DNA from: Nyssa sinensis
Lineage: Eukaryota; Streptophyta; Magnoliopsida; Cornales; Nyssaceae
Assembly (NCBI GenBank): GCA_008638375.1
Contig: CM018052.1
Location: 16,805,950-16,869,949, forward strand
Reading direction: 5' to 3'
DNA length: 64,000 bases
Shown in pieces: positions 24,655 through 36,370 of this stretch. A program made the translations under genes and the position numbers. Every line of letters starts with the position of its first letter. Position 1 is the stretch's first letter. The notes under the pieces were generated by a model. That model saw only the letters and a list, made by a program, of their open reading frames with translations. It had not been told where the DNA came from and searched no databases.

Positions 24655-25239
24655 TGTTATACCATAAAGTGACAAACCAGCCCCCGTGCAGCATGTGTAC
24701 ATCCAAAACATTCGAAGCTCACTCATCTAGAACAGGTTTTTATGTAGGATCTAGAGCCTCCTTGCTCGGAGTTCCCCCTGGCCTCCGATCTCATCTACAG
24801 AACAGAAGGAACCGAGCACTCGCATGAGAAGGTCCAGAGCTAATCACCGCTTCAAGTACCCTACTGACCTAAGGGAAAGGAAACAGTGCGTGGCAAGGAA
24901 ACTGCCATTCCTGGATATCATTCACTTCTTATTCTCACGGAGCGTAGTGATCGACATGGTAACTACTATTATCGGACAACAATCAAATCCCTACTATTGC
25001 GACTCCAAATCCTACTCAAATTGAGAAAATCCGCAGCCTATAAATTGGGCCCTAAGGTGTACTTTTGAATTACAGTCATTCAATTTACTTTCAATTACAA
25101 CCTTTTCTTTTAGATTTTGTTGACTTTATCATCGGAGCGGCTACCACCGGAGCCAATCCAGTGGCCCTGTGATCCTATTCTCTGAGTGTTTGACAGAAGA
25201 TGAAGAACGAAGCCCCACTGATCAAAAAGTGCAACATCA
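24655..25239 (+). repeat. Element A 3' LTR
   Basis: 585 bp, same length as the 5' LTR, TATAAAT at 25039-25045, ending CAACATCA, followed by ACAAT (TSD copy with one change). Confidence 0.93.
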
Positions 25240-26278
25240 ACAATATTATTAAAAAAAAAATTACAATGTTACAATATAAAGTCGTGTTAAAAATCAGAAT
25301 TTTATTTTCTTTATTGTTCAATTTTTTTTTGATATATTCTAAATTTTTTAATAGATTTTTTTATATTAATAAATAAACTATTTTATATATATATATCTAT
25401 AAACAATATATATATATATATGCATACATATAAATATAATTATTAATATAGATGATTTTTAATAATACGGATTATGATTTTTTTCGAATCAACTCAAAAG
25501 TGAAAGACTAATATATTTTGAATAAAGTTTGCACAATCACATTCTAAAATATTGTGATTATGGTGATTAAGTTTTTTAATTGATTTGTGAATAAAATTTT
25601 AATTTTAGATAGCTCGTATTCATATATTTGAAAAAAAATTAAAAGACCTTCATAAAAATATTTTTTGAAGAACAAATTTTATATCCGAACCTTATATCCG
25701 GTAGATATCTAAACATAAAAATGAGATATAATAACATATCTATGCCTTTTATCGAGTCAATTTCAAACATTAGATTAGAATATTCAATATTTCATAAGAT
25801 TTTATATTATATCCGATACATCTATATCTTATTAAATTTCACATTCTTATTCAGTCGTACAAACAAGGCCTTGAGGATAAACGGTTGTGTTGTTGCTATT
25901 ATTTTTTTCTTATTTTATTTTTATTTTGCCAACAACATTTTTATTTTTGCAATTTTCATTTCTTATTAATTTGAATTTTGGCAATACAAATCGACTTTAA
26001 AGGTTTAAAATCAAGTATTAAATATTGATCTCATTAATTTGGGGTATAAATAAAAAAAAATTAGAAAGTAATAAATTAAACGGAAAAGTTATACCGACCA
26101 TGTCTTTAGTTTCACTTGTTTTACTAAATTCTTATCACAAAGATATTTTGAACATATTAATTAAATTTTAATTTTAATACATAAAGGCTTAAAGGGTTGG
26201 TTTTTAACTACTTTTAAACTATAAAAAATAATTAATTAATAAAAGAAAAGGGCATACATGATTGCTAAATTTTGTAAT
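25240..26278. other. AT-rich spacer, no gene seen
   Basis: Very AT-rich DNA between elements A and D with short AT microsatellites near 25385-25425. Only short ORFs without recognisable domains. It is part of the old target into which D inserted. Confidence 0.7.
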
Positions 26279-29200
26279 TGATACGCCATAGAGTGACAGC
26301 CAGTCTCCATATGACACGTGTACCTACAGAACTGCCAAAGCTCATCCATCCAGAGCAGATTTAAACATATGGACTTCAGAACTTATAAATCGGAAGCCCA
26401 TGCAACCCTCAGACTAGCCTCAAGCTTAGAAGGCACTACGAAATCTCACAATAAGGTTTCGAGCTTATTGCCACCTTAAACACCCTACCGAGATAAGGAT
26501 AAGGAAACAGTATTCAAGAAGGAAATTGCCACCTACAGATATCGTTCAAGCATAGTGTCCAATATGGTAACTACCATTCTCTGACGATCAAATCCCTAAT
26601 TTCATGACTCCAAATCCTAATCAACTTAGGAAAACCACAGGCTATAAATAAAGCCCTAAGGTTTGCTTTTTAGTTCATGCTCATTCAATTACTTTCAATT
26701 TCAGTATTTTCAATTCAGTTTTATTGACTTTATTATCGGAGCAGCTACCGCCGGAGCCAACATGGTGGCCCCTTGATATCTTTCTTTGAGTGTTAGGCAA
26801 GCGAGGAGGAATGGATGTAATACCCTGACCCGGGTTAGCACGTATATCGAGGTAGACCAGGTCAGGTAGTATATTATCAGTTGTAACCGAGCTGTTAAGC
26901 TCTATATTATTATATCAAATGTACTGTACGGTTTTGGAATATGAACAATATCAGTTATATAGTCAGTGCCGGGCAATGCCCAAGCAACCTAGGACTGTGC
27001 CTCGTAATGCATGCACGCACGTATTTTCATGCATACATACGTATACTCACACATGTAGCCTATTTAAAATGAGTGTATGTACGTGTGAATAGAATTTAAA
27101 ATGTGTATATATATAAGTACATGTACATGTGTAAAGTAGGTATTATATGTGTGTATATATATATATATATGGTATAGTATATATATATACACTCATGTGT
27201 ATTAAAATGCATGAAAAAGAAATAAAAGAAAAGAAAAAGAAGAAAGGAAAAGGGAAGCTGCCAAGCAGCATACATGCCTTGTGTGTGTGTGTGTCGGTTG
27301 GTGTAGTATGTTTGTGTTAGTGTGTGTATATATAATATACATATAATATACAAATATCTTGTGGGAATCGAACGCAAAGCTACATTCTTAGAAAGGAGAA
27401 AAAGAAGAATTAAATAGAACAGAAACAAAGTCAAGAATAGAGGCTGAGAGGGAGAGAGAATGAGGCAGTTGTGTTTTTGTGTATATATATGTGTGGTGCG
27501 TGAGATGGAAAACAGAAGAGAAAATAAGTGATTTGAGAAGCTGTGATTATGAAGGTAATTCAAGAGCAAGCCAAAAAGGAAACAAGAAAAGAAAAAGAGA
27601 CTTGCACCAAGAAATCAGGAAATATAAGTAAGTGGGTTTTTTTGTTCTGTTTTTAATTTTAAGAGTATGATAATTAGTTTGAATGATAGCGTTCGAATCA
27701 ACATGAAAAGAGGAAAATAATGCAAAAAGAGTGAGGTGAAATGGTTGAAAAATGAGCATGAAAAATGGAGTTGCAGGTTTTAGGATGTTTCAGATTTATT
27801 GATATTTTATGCATAAAATTGTGTTCAAATGGCCTAGGTTTAATCCTCATGAGTGCATAACTTAATTACAATGAAAAAATAGGGAAAACAGTGGAGGATT
27901 GGGGCATGAAATGTAAGAAATTCAGTTGGCCGGAGCTACTGTTCTTCCTTGTTTCGAGAAGATGTAATGAACTAAATCAAAATTTAAACCTAGGTATGAG
28001 TTCCTTATGAAAAATGGAACAGAATCACATTTGAAAAAGATTGAAAAACGACCGAAATTAGGTTGCCGTCGCCGGAGATGGCGACGGAAACCTACCGGAG
28101 ATTCACCAGAAAAACGAGGACGAAGACTGTTGGTTTAGGGTTTGGGTTCGGGTCATGGGTCGGATCCGGGTCAGGACCTGACCGAAACATAAATGAATAT
28201 ATCCAAAACGATGCAGTATTGGTTTAAGTTTAAAAGATTTTAAAATTGAATTTGGAGTGTTTGGTGACACGGATAAGAAATTGAAATTGGGGCTGAAATA
28301 GGAATAGGGATATCTTATCCATTGTTTGGCTAACCTTAGTTAGGATAAGGTTTTCTGAAATTACAAAAGAACCCAGAAGTTATGGAAATTACAATTAGAC
28401 CCTCAACTTTTAGTTATTATGATTTGACCCCTTAGAATAAAATATTAATTTAATTAATTAATTAAAAAAAATATAAAAAATTACAAAAATGCCACTAAGT
28501 CAAAAAGTAGTCAAACGAACTCCGATTAAAATAAAAGAATGGTGAATTTTTATTATTTCAAGCATTCCGGACTCAATGGTGAAATCCGATTTGGAAAAAT
28601 AGGTCTTGAGAAGTGAAAACCCTTAAAAGTGCAAAAATGACCATTTTGCCCTTTTTAGCCCAAATGTCCGAATTGAGTTCCGCGAAAGCCTAAACTGACT
28701 TTGCTCGACATTCCAGACTCAATGGTAAAGTTTATTTTAGTAAAAGAGAAACTTATAGCATAAAGGCATAAAATTTGATGAATAGCATAATTCAAGTAGC
28801 GATAGACTAAGATGCGTTTCATGGATTTTAGGAACAGAGAAGGGCAAAGAGAAGGCACTCTAATTCCTTCTAGTTCATAAACAGTAAGAGCTAAGTAAAA
28901 TTCGATCTCTGCATGTGTTACATTCCAAGCCATGTCAGAGTTCTTGTATATATATTGTCTATTATACTCTATATATCCATACCAGTATTTATTTAGCCAC
29001 ATTGATATTGCCCTATCATGTGGGAGACAGTTATTGATCTCTATATGTATCTCAAGCAAGATTGTACACTTGTGCACAGTTTTCTTTATGTACACTTGTA
29101 CCCAGGGCTGTGAGGGCCATATAGTTATATTCGTAGCAGTCTAGTAACCATAACCTCAAACACTATTGTTATGTCACATTGTATACAGAGCAGTATTCAT

Positions 29201-30014
29201 ACAGCCGATCGAAACTGAATATTCATACAGCCAAGTGGAACTGAATACGAGCTTAGTGTATCTCTTTTAGTCAGAGCAGTATTCATACAGCCAAGTGAAA
29301 CTGAATATGAGCTCAGTGCATCTCAGTTTTAATTGATATCACTATCCCTTACTGTTGATATTCATAGCTTGATCATGTTATATTGTTATTGAATGATCAT
29401 GAGATTTTACAGCTTTTAGTACAGTGCTTACAATTCATAATTGACATAGCTCATGACTGTAGCAGTATGACATTGTTAGCATAGTAGTTTTAGTTCCTTA
29501 TCATTTGAATTCCATCATCTGATATTGAGTTATATATATTCATTGACTAGCTAGCATTCTTTTATACCTTGTGGACATGGCAGAGTAAAGGACTACTTAC
29601 TGAGTTTTCATAGCTCATCAGATACTACAAAACATTTGACTTGCAGGCATAGATATCGAGGACAAACTATAGAGTCTGATAGCTAGGAGGTGGACATTTG
29701 CTTTCGAAGTTGCAGTGTAATACTTAGTACTGATAGTCTTATAGCTCTCACATGTTATCCACGTCTTGGGGATGAACAGTTGTATTAAGAAATTTTGTAT
29801 TCTGCATTTTGTAAACATTATATAAATCTCATGCAACTTTTATTATTTTCTTCCGCATTTTAGTTGTTGCATGTTAGTAACACTGATTGTGTAGCAAGTT
29901 GAGACCCTTAATTCGACAAGCAGCTTCGGATCGGGCGTTGCGACAAGAGATCCGCAAAGGGTAGGTCTCGGGTCGTGACAACGGAGCCCCCACTGATCAG
30001 AAAGTACAGCATCA
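26279..30014 (+). repeat. Element D 5' LTR, split by solo LTR B4
   Basis: Starts TGATACGCCATAGAG and ends GTACAGCATCA. TATAAATA at 26643-26650 is the probable promoter. The family B insertion occupies 26816-29980. The last 29 bp continue at 29986, after which the primer binding site follows. Confidence 0.9.
26816..29980 (+). repeat. Solo LTR B4 (family B)
   Basis: 3165 bp, starts TGTAATACCCTGACCCGGG, ends GGGTCGTGACA; flanked by ATGGA and ACGGA, a TSD with one C-to-T change at a CpG. GT, AT and GA tracts follow in the family order (27280-27490), and a perfect 8-bp-arm hairpin lies at 28066-28087. No coding domain. Confidence 0.87.
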
Positions 30015-30017
30015 GTT

Positions 30018-30036
30018 TGGCACCGTCTGTGGGAAC
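30018..30036 (+). other. Element D primer binding site
   Basis: TGGCACCGTCTGTGGGAAC, 3 bp after the LTR end; differs from element A at two positions. Confidence 0.75.
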
Positions 30037-30103
30037 ACTAAATCATTTTTGCTAAGTTCTTTGTTCATACTAACAAGCTTCCTGTCTTTCTCACTGAAGG
30101 ACC

Positions 30104-31375
30104 ATGGCTCCCAACCTTGGCTCGAGGAAGAATACTCAAGATCCTCAAAACCCTCCAAACCGACCGCTGGCCAATAGTGGAAGGGGACAAGCGTCTGACC
30201 CTATGCAGCAGCAACTTGATCGAGTCTAGCAACAGACTAACATGATGCAATAGCAGCTCCTTGCCATCTCTAGAACTGGCATCAATCACCCAGGGCCCTC
30301 GGAGTAGCCCTACTCATCCTCCCCCTAACGTCGTTGATGAGGAGGTTCAACCTCCTGCCACCACCATGAGCGAAGGGCCTTCCACGGAAGCCTCGAATGT
30401 GCAACTGGTGCACCCCCACGGCATCACTCACATAAGAGGGGATCCTCAGACATCAGTCACTGTTGGCAGGGGGATACCTACCTCAACCTGACTATCCACT
30501 ACCAAAGTACCACAAGGGTTCCTACTCCGGTGGCTTTAGGAGCAAACCCAGCGCCACATGACTTTCAGACCCAGACGGCACTGGTCCCCCCAGTCCAAGA
30601 CAATCGATATCCTCTCCCTACTATGGGACAGAACTATCTTATCCATATAGGGACTGAGGCCGGTCGACAGGACCAACCGACGCAGCCCAATGGCCCACAG
30701 ATGGTTGAAGAAGTAGCAGACTCTATGAACCATACCGCCGTTACTAAAGGTACTTACTTCCCTCTAGAGCAGGATGAGCTAGCAAGGCTACTCGGTAGGT
30801 TCGCTACGCCCTTCACCCCTGTTATAATGGCAGAAGAACGACACTAGGGACTCCAGTGCAACCAAAAAGAGGGTCAAAAGTCCCGACAAAATAACAACAT
30901 CCAGAGCCCCGACCGACACTAGCATAGGAAGGTATGGAACTTACACTCCTCTGAATGCCTCCTTAACCACATACTTCGGCAGGTCCAAGCACGTGAAAAT
31001 CTAAAGTGGCCAGAGCCGCTAAAGAACAATCCCAACACTAGGGACTAGAATAAGTACTGCAACTTCCACAATGACCATGGTCATACTACTGATAAGTACA
31101 GAGCCCTCAAACAGGAGATTAAACAGCTTATCAGGAGAGGACGACTGAGGGAGTTTGTCAAGAAAGACGGGAGGCAGAACCCCTGGAATGACAAGCCACA
31201 GCAGAGGAGGCGAGAACAGAGGCCGGAACAAAGGGATGGACAGAATGAGCCACAACAACAGAACAATCAGGTCATCTTCAACCTCCACGTAGATAATCCA
31301 GTGGCAGGGATGTCCAACTATGCAAGAAAGCGTTACGCTCGGGAGGCCAAGACTACTCCCAGCATCCTCTAGATC
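30104..31375 (+). pseudogene. Element D gag with internal deletion
   Basis: ATG at 30104 in the same ACCATGGCTCCC context as element A. The N-terminal Pro/Gln-rich part (to about 30845) is present with several frames and stops; one stop, TAG at 30227 after LDRV, is shared with A at 2034. The sequence then jumps from GCAGAAGAACG straight to GACTCCAGTGCAACC, skipping about 545 bp that hold the capsid core in A. The C-terminal Arg/Gln-rich tail and a knuckle remnant (HNDHGHTTDK near 31070, final Cys lost) remain. Confidence 0.85.
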
Positions 31376-31903
31376 TCCGTTATCAAGAAAAGACTGAAGC
31401 TAGTACCTGAGATCCAGTTCTCATATCAAGATCTTATAGGGGTGCACTGTCCTCACAATGACGCCCTCATTATCTCGCTCAAAATTACAAATTTTGAGAT
31501 ACGAAGGGTCTTGGTAGATACGGGGAGCTCTGCCAACGTGTTATTCTATGATCCCCTTAAACAAATGAAGCTCAACTCCAATGACGTCAAAGCCACCACC
31601 GCAATAATGGCAGGATTTGATGGGAACCTCAGCACCCTACTGGGAAGGATTGACCTTCCCACAACAGTAGGAGAGGGAGACGACCAGAAGACCGTAATCT
31701 CATAATACATGGTTCTGAATTCCAAGTCTCCTTACAATGTAATCATTGGAAGGCCCTGGCTTCACCAAATGGGAGCGGTCACCTCGACCCTCCACCAATA
31801 CCTGAAGTAGGTGCACAACAATGTGGTCTATTCTATCAAAGGGTGCCAGCCAACAACCCGAGACTGCCACGCTCTCACACTTAAAGAAAAGGCCCCCAAA
31901 TAG
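31376..31903 (+). pseudogene. Element D retropepsin domain
   Basis: Catalytic VDTGSSANVLF near 31515, then IIGRPWLHQ near 31743. A TAA at 31703 interrupts it and a further stop follows at about 31808; the domain ends at the conserved TAG 31901-31903. An upstream TAG at about 31370 (CTC TAG ATC) is shared with element E but is TAC in element A. Confidence 0.84.
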
Positions 31904-31909
31904 CAATCA
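31901..31909 (+). promoter_or_regulatory. Candidate leaky stop (TAG CAA TCA)
   Basis: Same position and context as in elements A and E, at the protease-RT boundary. Fits UAG-CAR-YYA. In D a later indel changes frame before RT, so only A and E keep protease and RT in one frame. Confidence 0.45.
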
Positions 31910-32009
31910 CAGCACTCTCATGAAGATAAGAGCCTAGACTTTTCCCATCTTTATGAGTCAGAAGCCTTCCCACCAGAACTGATGAACCTCTAAACCCTAG
32001 AGGACGGGA

Positions 32010-33100
32010 CAGTAGAGCTAAGCCAATGGGGGACCCTATCAAGGTGCTCGTCAGCACTAAAGGATGAGGGTGATACTTGCAGATTGGCTCAAACTTGTCA
32101 CCCTCCGAGCAGAAAGAGATGGTGAAATTCTTGAAAAACAACCTCTCGTTGTTTGCTTGGGAAACTAAAGATATGGAAGGGATAAACCCCAACCTTATCA
32201 CCCACAAACTGATGATCGATCCCGACCACCCTCTTGTGAGACAGAAAAAGAGGACATTTGCTCCAGAAGGTCACCAAATCATTAATGAAGAAGTACAGAG
32301 GTTCCTGGATGCTAAAATGATCAGAGAGGTATTCTATCCGGAATGGCTCGCCAATACCGTTCTAGTCAGGAAGAAAAATGACAAGTGGAGGGTCTGTGTC
32401 GACTACACAGACCTCAACAAGGCCTGTCCCAAAGATAGCTTCCCTCTTCTAAGGATAGACCAAGTAGTCGATGCAATGGCAGGGCACAAACTCATGAGCT
32501 TCATGGACGCCTACTCGGGGTACAACCAGATCCAGATGTACCCTACAGACCAAGAAAATACTACCTTCATATCCGAACGAGGTCTCTACTACTATAAAGT
32601 GATGTCATTCGATTTGAAGAATGCTTGGACTACATATCAACGAATGGCGAACAAGATGTTCGGACCTCTAATTGGGGTTACAATAGAGGTCTATATAGAT
32701 GACATGGTCAAAAGCCTACAAAAGAGTAGCCACATCAAGCATCTGAGCTAGGCATTCGATATTCTGATACAACACAGGATGAAGCTGAATCCCTTGAAGT
32801 GCACATTCGATGTAACTAAAGGAAAATTCTTGGATTTTCTGGTTTCCCAAAGGGCTATCGAAGCAAACCCTACACAGATCAAAACCCTGACTGAGCTGGA
32901 ATCACCGAAGACCAAAAGAGATATCCAAGCCTTAAATGGGAGGATTGCAGCTCTGAACAGATTCATCTCCAAGTCTACTGATCACTGCCTCCCATTCTTC
33001 AAAGCCCTGAGGGGGAACAGGGCCTTATGGTGGTCCAACGAATGTGAGGAAGCCTTTCAAGAACTGAAGCAGTATCTAGCCTCCCTCGAACTTCTATCAA
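32010..33100 (+). pseudogene. Element D reverse transcriptase
   Basis: A long open stretch (32077-32751) keeps the main RT blocks: KWRVCVDYTDLNKACPKDSF, FMDAYSGYNQIQMYP and YIDDM. In the last block one codon after Met is missing relative to E. A TAG at 32749-32751 stops it; the thumb/connection part continues in another frame at 32779-33192 with NGRIAALNRFIS. Best preserved plus-strand RT in the window. Confidence 0.9.
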
Positions 33101-33835
33101 AGCCAGTCCCATGGGAGAGACTGCTCCTCTATCTGGCAGTCTCTGAAAATGCTGTTAGTTCCGTGCTGGTTAAGCGGGACGAAGGGGTTTAAAAGCCCGT
33201 ATTCTATGTGAGCAAAGCACTTCTAAACACAGAGAAAAGGTATCGAGAAATTGAAAAGCTGGCCTTCACCCTGATAATCTCTGGCCAGAAGTTAAGACCT
33301 TACTTCCAAGAACATCTAATCGAGATCCCGACCACCTATCCACTGAGGTCGGTATTACGAAAGCCTGAGGTCTTTGGGCGCCTAGTTAAGTGGTCTATGG
33401 AGCTAGGAGAATTTGATATATCCTATGTGCCACGGACCTCCATCAAAGGGCTAGAATTAGTAGATTTTATCGCTGAGTTCACTCTAGCACTACATAATAA
33501 GGCATAGCTCGGTAGTAACTCTGCTATATAGAAGCTCTATGCCAATAGGTCATCCACAAACTGGGGTTTTGGCATCGGCATGGTGTTATGGTTCCCTGAG
33601 GGGCTAATGGCAGAAAAGGCGGTAAGCTTGGGATTCAGAGCTTCCAATAATGAAGCTGAATACGAAGCCCTAATCCTTAGGATAAAGCTAGCAATGGAGT
33701 ACAAGGCCCAAATTCTCAAAGTTTTTTTTGACTCCCAACTGGTGGTAAGCCAAGTTTTGGGAGAATTTGTTGTCAAAGATGAAAGAATGCTCCGATTCAA
33801 AACTGATGGATTTTCTAAAACACTTCTTCCATAGA
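33101..33835 (+). pseudogene. Element D RNase H and archaeal-type RNase H
   Basis: First RNase H-like domain: YLAVSENAV, then [11 protein letters not shown] with a TAA between (33189). The archaeal-type domain follows: LYANRSS (the first catalytic Asp is Asn), NNEAEYEALILRIKLAME and FDSQLV. Stops at 33505-33507 and 33526-33531 plus a frameshift after 33800. Loss of the first acidic residue would inactivate the second domain. Confidence 0.86.
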
Positions 33836-35236
33836 TTCACCATCCAAAAAATTGAGAGAGGTCAAAACTCCAGAGCGAACGCTTTGGCGAACATGGCCTC
33901 CCATTTCAGACCAGAAAGAGATTCAACTCTAAAGATCTCTCATCAACCAAGGCCAAGCATTGATGAGGTACAGTCTTCCCTGGTTTTCGAACAGACTTAA
34001 AATTGGATGACTCCCATCTTCCAATATATTAAAGAGGGCCAGCTCCCAGAAGACAAGAACCAAGCCCGTAGAATTCAAATCAGGGCAGCTCGGTACCTAG
34101 TCCTAAATGGGAAACTCTATCGAAGGTCCTACTCTCAACCCTTACTGCGGTGCTTGGCTCTAGAGGAATCTCAATATGTTCTGGCAGAAATACACAAAGG
34201 AATCTACGGTAACCATAATGGTGGCAGAACCATAGCACTGAGCCCTATCTTAGGGCTACTATTAGCCCAGCATGCTGAAACAAGCCAAGGAGTACGTCCA
34301 AAAATGCGGCAAATGCCAACGATTCACTCCATACCAGCACCAGCCCCACCATGAGCTCATTCCTATTGCCAGCTTATGGCCCTTTGCTCAGTGGGGAATG
34401 GACATTGTAGGGTCGTTGCCAAAAGCCACTCCGAACAGAAGGTACCTACTGGTAGTCATTGATTACTTCTCTAAGTGGGCGGAGGCCGAGCCCCTAACTC
34501 ACATCATAGGACTAGAAGTGAAGAACTTCACATAGAGGAACATAATTTGCAGGTTCAGCATACCTCGCATCACCATTTCATACAATGGTACACAGTTTAC
34601 TGGTAAGACTTTCAAAAAATCTTGTGAAGACCTACACATCAGCCATCATTTCGCTTCGCCAGGGCACCCCCAAGCCAACGGACAAGTTGAAGTTACCAAC
34701 CGCATGATTCTTGATGCCGTTAAGAAAAGGTTGGAAGATGCCAAGAGAAGATGGGTTGAAAAGCTCCCTGGCGTGCTCTGGGTATACAGAACTATAAGAA
34801 GAACACCAACCCCTGAAACCTCGTTTTCACTTGCGTATGGCTCAGAAGTGGCGATCCCTGTTGAAATTGGCATGCCGACCTTAAGGACGAACACTTTTGA
34901 CCAAGGAGTCAATGACCAGCAGCTTACAAAAATCTTAGATTTACTCGAAGAAAGACGAGATCATGCCAGGATTAAGATGGAAGCATACCAGCACAGGATG
35001 GCCAATGGCTCCAAGCATGGGATAAAGCCCTTCAGTTTCCAACTCGGGGATCTCGTTCTAAGAAGAGTATTCTCGAACACTAAGGATCCCACCATGGGAA
35101 AGCTCTTACCTAACTGGGAAGGCTCGTACAGGGTAACAAAGGTTGTCAGACCTACTATGTACTGGTTGAAAGATATGGCGGGGAAACCTTTACCTAGGCC
35201 ATGGAATATAAAACACTTGAGGAAATACTATCAATA
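33836..35236 (+). pseudogene. Element D integrase
   Basis: HHCC zinc region 34190-34325 with both Cys present (KCGKCQRF) but a frameshift between the His and Cys halves. Catalytic core: Asp in VIDYFSKWAEAEPL, second Asp replaced by Tyr (ISYN, about 34577), Glu in GQVEVTNR. The C-terminal domain is open from 34704 to the stop TAA at 35234-35236 (LRKYYQ). Inactive by the Asp-to-Tyr change and a stop at about 34534. Confidence 0.9.
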
Positions 35237-35274
35237 AAGATTTTCTTTCTTTCACTTCCCAAAAAGTGTTCTCA

Positions 35275-35700
35275 TCTCAAAGACTCCTAAAGCCTTGTAT
35301 CCATTACAAGTATTTCAGGCTTGGTCCACTTAATGCACAGACCTCAGGTCTGGTCCATCTCAATGACTCCTAAAACCTTGTATCCATTACAAGTACTTCA
35401 GGCTTGGTCCACTTAATGCACAAACCTCAGATCTGGTCCATCTCAATGACTCTTGAAGTCTTGTATCCATTACAAGTACTTCAGGCTTTGTCCACTTAAT
35501 GCACAGACTTCAGGTCTGGTCCATCTCAATGACTCCTGAAGCCTTATACCCATTACAAGTACTTCAGGCTTGGTCCACTTAATGCACAGACCTCAGGTCT
35601 GGTCCATCTTAATGAACAGACCCCTAAAAACCTTGCAATCGACGCAAGAGTTACAGGTCTAAACCAACTCGATAAACAGGCCTCTATAATGCTCTACAGC
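35275..35700 (+). repeat. Tandem array after pol (element D): 83-bp units plus one 60-bp-type unit
   Basis: About four 83-bp units (ATCTCAATGACTCCT start), each with CAGACCT and AGGTCTG arms separated by a single base. They are followed at about 35608 by a unit that matches the 60-bp repeat of element A (GAACAGACCCCTAAAAACC). Same location as the arrays in A and E. Confidence 0.92.
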
Positions 35701-36370
35701 CGTTACAAGAATTATAAGTCTAAAAAATGATCGGTGATTTCTGAAAAAGGACCTTGTGCTCAATACAAGCAATTAAAGGCCTGGAGTATCTTTCAAGGAA
35801 GATTATCAATATTGATTAATGGGTTTGAATTTAGTCCTAATCAGTTATTACCAGTTCTGGAGACAATAGATCTGTTCAATTATCATTACAAGTCTTCCTG
35901 TTCAGTAATTATCAGTTCTAATGATTGAAGTTCTGATTGTAAAAGATTTGTTCAAGTTACCATGATTGTTTAATTACAAGTTTCTCTGCCCAAAAGATAG
36001 CGCCCAGCTCATGCTCATTTGAAAGATTAATGGGGAGATCTGAAGTTCATTCAATTCTGAGCAACTTTACTTGCTTTAATTGCAAGCTTCAAGGCTAGGA
36101 GCCCGAGCTCATATTATAGAGTAGTGATGGGTTGGAACAGTGCTGAAATCTACTTAGCACATTATTAACATCCACAACAGTTTACAAAATCTACAAGTAT
36201 TGCTATTCGAAAGTATGGAAGACACTCAAGTTCTGGAAAAGACAACTTTCATTAATGATAAAAAAAGAAGAAGATGCATCAGTTCAAAAAAAAAAAACAA
36301 CAAAATCCTAAACTACTGCTTTAGTGTCGATTGGGGTAGGCACTTCTGTTGGGGGAAGATCGGAAGGGGC
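35701..36370 (+). other. Non-coding 3' region of element D
   Basis: AT-rich sequence between the array and the antisense gene's 3' end, with TACAAGT phrases like those in element A. No gene seen. Confidence 0.6.

Larger units (their letters stand above)
1248..25239 (+). mobile_element. Element A: Ty3/gypsy Tat-lineage retrotransposon, decayed, with four nested insertions
   Basis: Two 585-bp LTRs (1248-1832 and 24655-25239) flank gag, protease, reverse transcriptase, RNase H, aRNH and integrase on the plus strand and an accessory gene on the minus strand. Flanking 5-mers are ATAAT and ACAAT, a TSD with one change. About 17 kb of its 24 kb is later insertions (4435-11240 with a nested copy, 14075-17579, 19061-22138). 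The second RNase H with NNEAEYEAL and the antisense 3' gene point to the Tat lineage (Ogre/Grande/Retand relatives). By eye the LTRs differ at roughly one position in ten, mostly transitions, so the insertion is old. Confidence 0.92.

Noticed and set aside
24824..25068. ORFs within the element A LTRs (1288-1572, 24824-25068)
   Set aside because: Present because the LTRs match each other; no domain, and the frames decay differently in the two copies.
26816..29980. Family B units as TIR DNA transposons, because both ends carry a CGACCCG-like motif in inverted orientation
   Set aside because: The ends are TG...CA with 5-bp TSDs, the inverted match is short and imperfect, and no transposase is present; a solo LTR fits better.
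32748..32972. Minus-strand ORFs opposite pol in A and D, and plus-strand ORFs opposite pol in E
   Set aside because: They overlap recognisable RT, RNase H or integrase and have no domain of their own.
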